Source of the DNA: CAXXOK01 sp963675365
Lineage (GTDB): Bacteria; Bacillota; Clostridia; Christensenellales; Aristaeellaceae
Length of the DNA: 64,000 nt
Assembly (NCBI GenBank): GCA_963675365.2
Contig: CAXXVA010000003.1
Coordinates: 1,116,001 to 1,180,000 of the forward strand
Direction: 5' to 3'
Below are positions 63,810-64,000 of the stretch, piece after piece. The notes under the pieces are model-generated. The model was given only the letters and a program-made list of their open reading frames with translations. It was not told the origin of the DNA and searched no databases. The position numbers and the translations under genes are program-made. Every line of letters starts with the position of its first letter. Positions within the stretch are counted from its first letter, which is position 1.

Positions 63810-64000
63810 CTATGCCATGCGTTCCGACAGCGCGTTTCCTCCGATTACATGGAAATGCAGGTGGTTCACCGTCTGGCACGCGTCGGGGCCGCAGTTGGAT
63901 ACCACGCGGTAGCCGCTCTTGTCAATCCCAAGTTCCACGGCGACCTGATGGCAGGCGTGCAGGCACGCGGCAAGCTCCGTATCTGTGAGTTTGCCGGCCT
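63810..64000 (-). CDS. HIT-family (histidine triad) nucleotide-binding protein, C-terminal part
   Basis: The last 62 or so residues of a HIT-type hydrolase, cut by the right window edge. The catalytic triad is HLHFHVIGG, preceded by SNCGPDACQTVNH and followed by a short NALSERMA end. Such Hint-like proteins hydrolyse adenosine phosphoramidates or acyl-adenylates. The open end means the start and promoter cannot be seen. It is the neighbour of rpsU on the same strand. Confidence 0.9.
   Translation of the reverse strand, partial: AGKLTDTELAACLHACHQVAVELGIDKSGYRVVSNCGPDACQTVNHLHFHVIGGNALSERMA

Overview
The window reads as a chromosomal segment from a moderately GC-rich member of the Bacillota, most likely a Clostridia-type anaerobe. 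Supporting marks are a T-box leader at the valS locus, a CIRCE operator at groES-groEL, ScpA/ScpB, TmcAL, a DUF1934 (YwiB-like) gene near pyrG, a CotH-type kinase, GTP-type PEP carboxykinase, the Pta-AckA acetate route and a Na+-type V-ATPase. Many starts are TTG or GTG behind strong Shine-Dalgarno sequences. Exact genus cannot be told from the sequence alone. No tRNA, rRNA, insertion sequence, prophage or CRISPR array was recognised, and the window looks like core chromosome with a few accessory transport and surface modules.

Layout. 1-9.3 kb is housekeeping: the 5' part of valS with a T-box leader and a small membrane ORF, rpmF-yceD, ackA-pta, and the divergent tmcAL and a nitroreductase. 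It continues with scpB-scpA and an M50 protease, divergent from trmO. 9.3-11.8 kb is a two-gene ABC exporter. 11.8-21.0 kb is a long operon (upp, then nine V-ATPase genes in the order ntpF-I-K-E-C-G-A-B-D) whose proteolipid carries Na+-binding residues. 21.2-26.8 kb is a surface or phosphate module: a large membrane-anchored CotH kinase with three lamin-tail domains, a DUF4956 membrane protein, a VTC (polyphosphate polymerase-like) protein and an exported cysteine-hydrolase-like protein, with a structured non-coding stretch inside it. 26.9-31.9 kb holds pyrG with three small upstream genes, divergent from ispE and a pyridoxamine-kinase-like gene.

31.9-43.0 kb is a nutrient-uptake block: a TRAP transporter (DctPQM), an APH-fold kinase, GH31 and GH13 glycosidases and a CUT1 sugar ABC transporter without an ATPase. 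A divergent LacI-family regulator at 43.3 kb faces it across a compact operator region. 44.4-46.5 kb is groES-groEL under CIRCE. Then come mutY, a branched-chain amino-acid ABC transporter, a TtcA-like gene, a VanW protein, a PHP phosphoesterase, ftsH, pckG, rho (with a long disordered insert), a Trm11-like methyltransferase, rpsU and the 3' end of a HIT-family gene cut by the window edge.

The parts fit a saccharolytic, peptide- or amino-acid-using fermenter. Sugars enter by the ABC system and are cut by GH13/GH31. Acetyl-CoA is turned to acetate and ATP by Pta-AckA, and the V-ATPase interconverts ATP and a sodium gradient. Recurrent regulatory features include hairpins placed directly after the solute-binding-protein gene in all three uptake operons, and near-consensus promoters located inside tight intergenic gaps.
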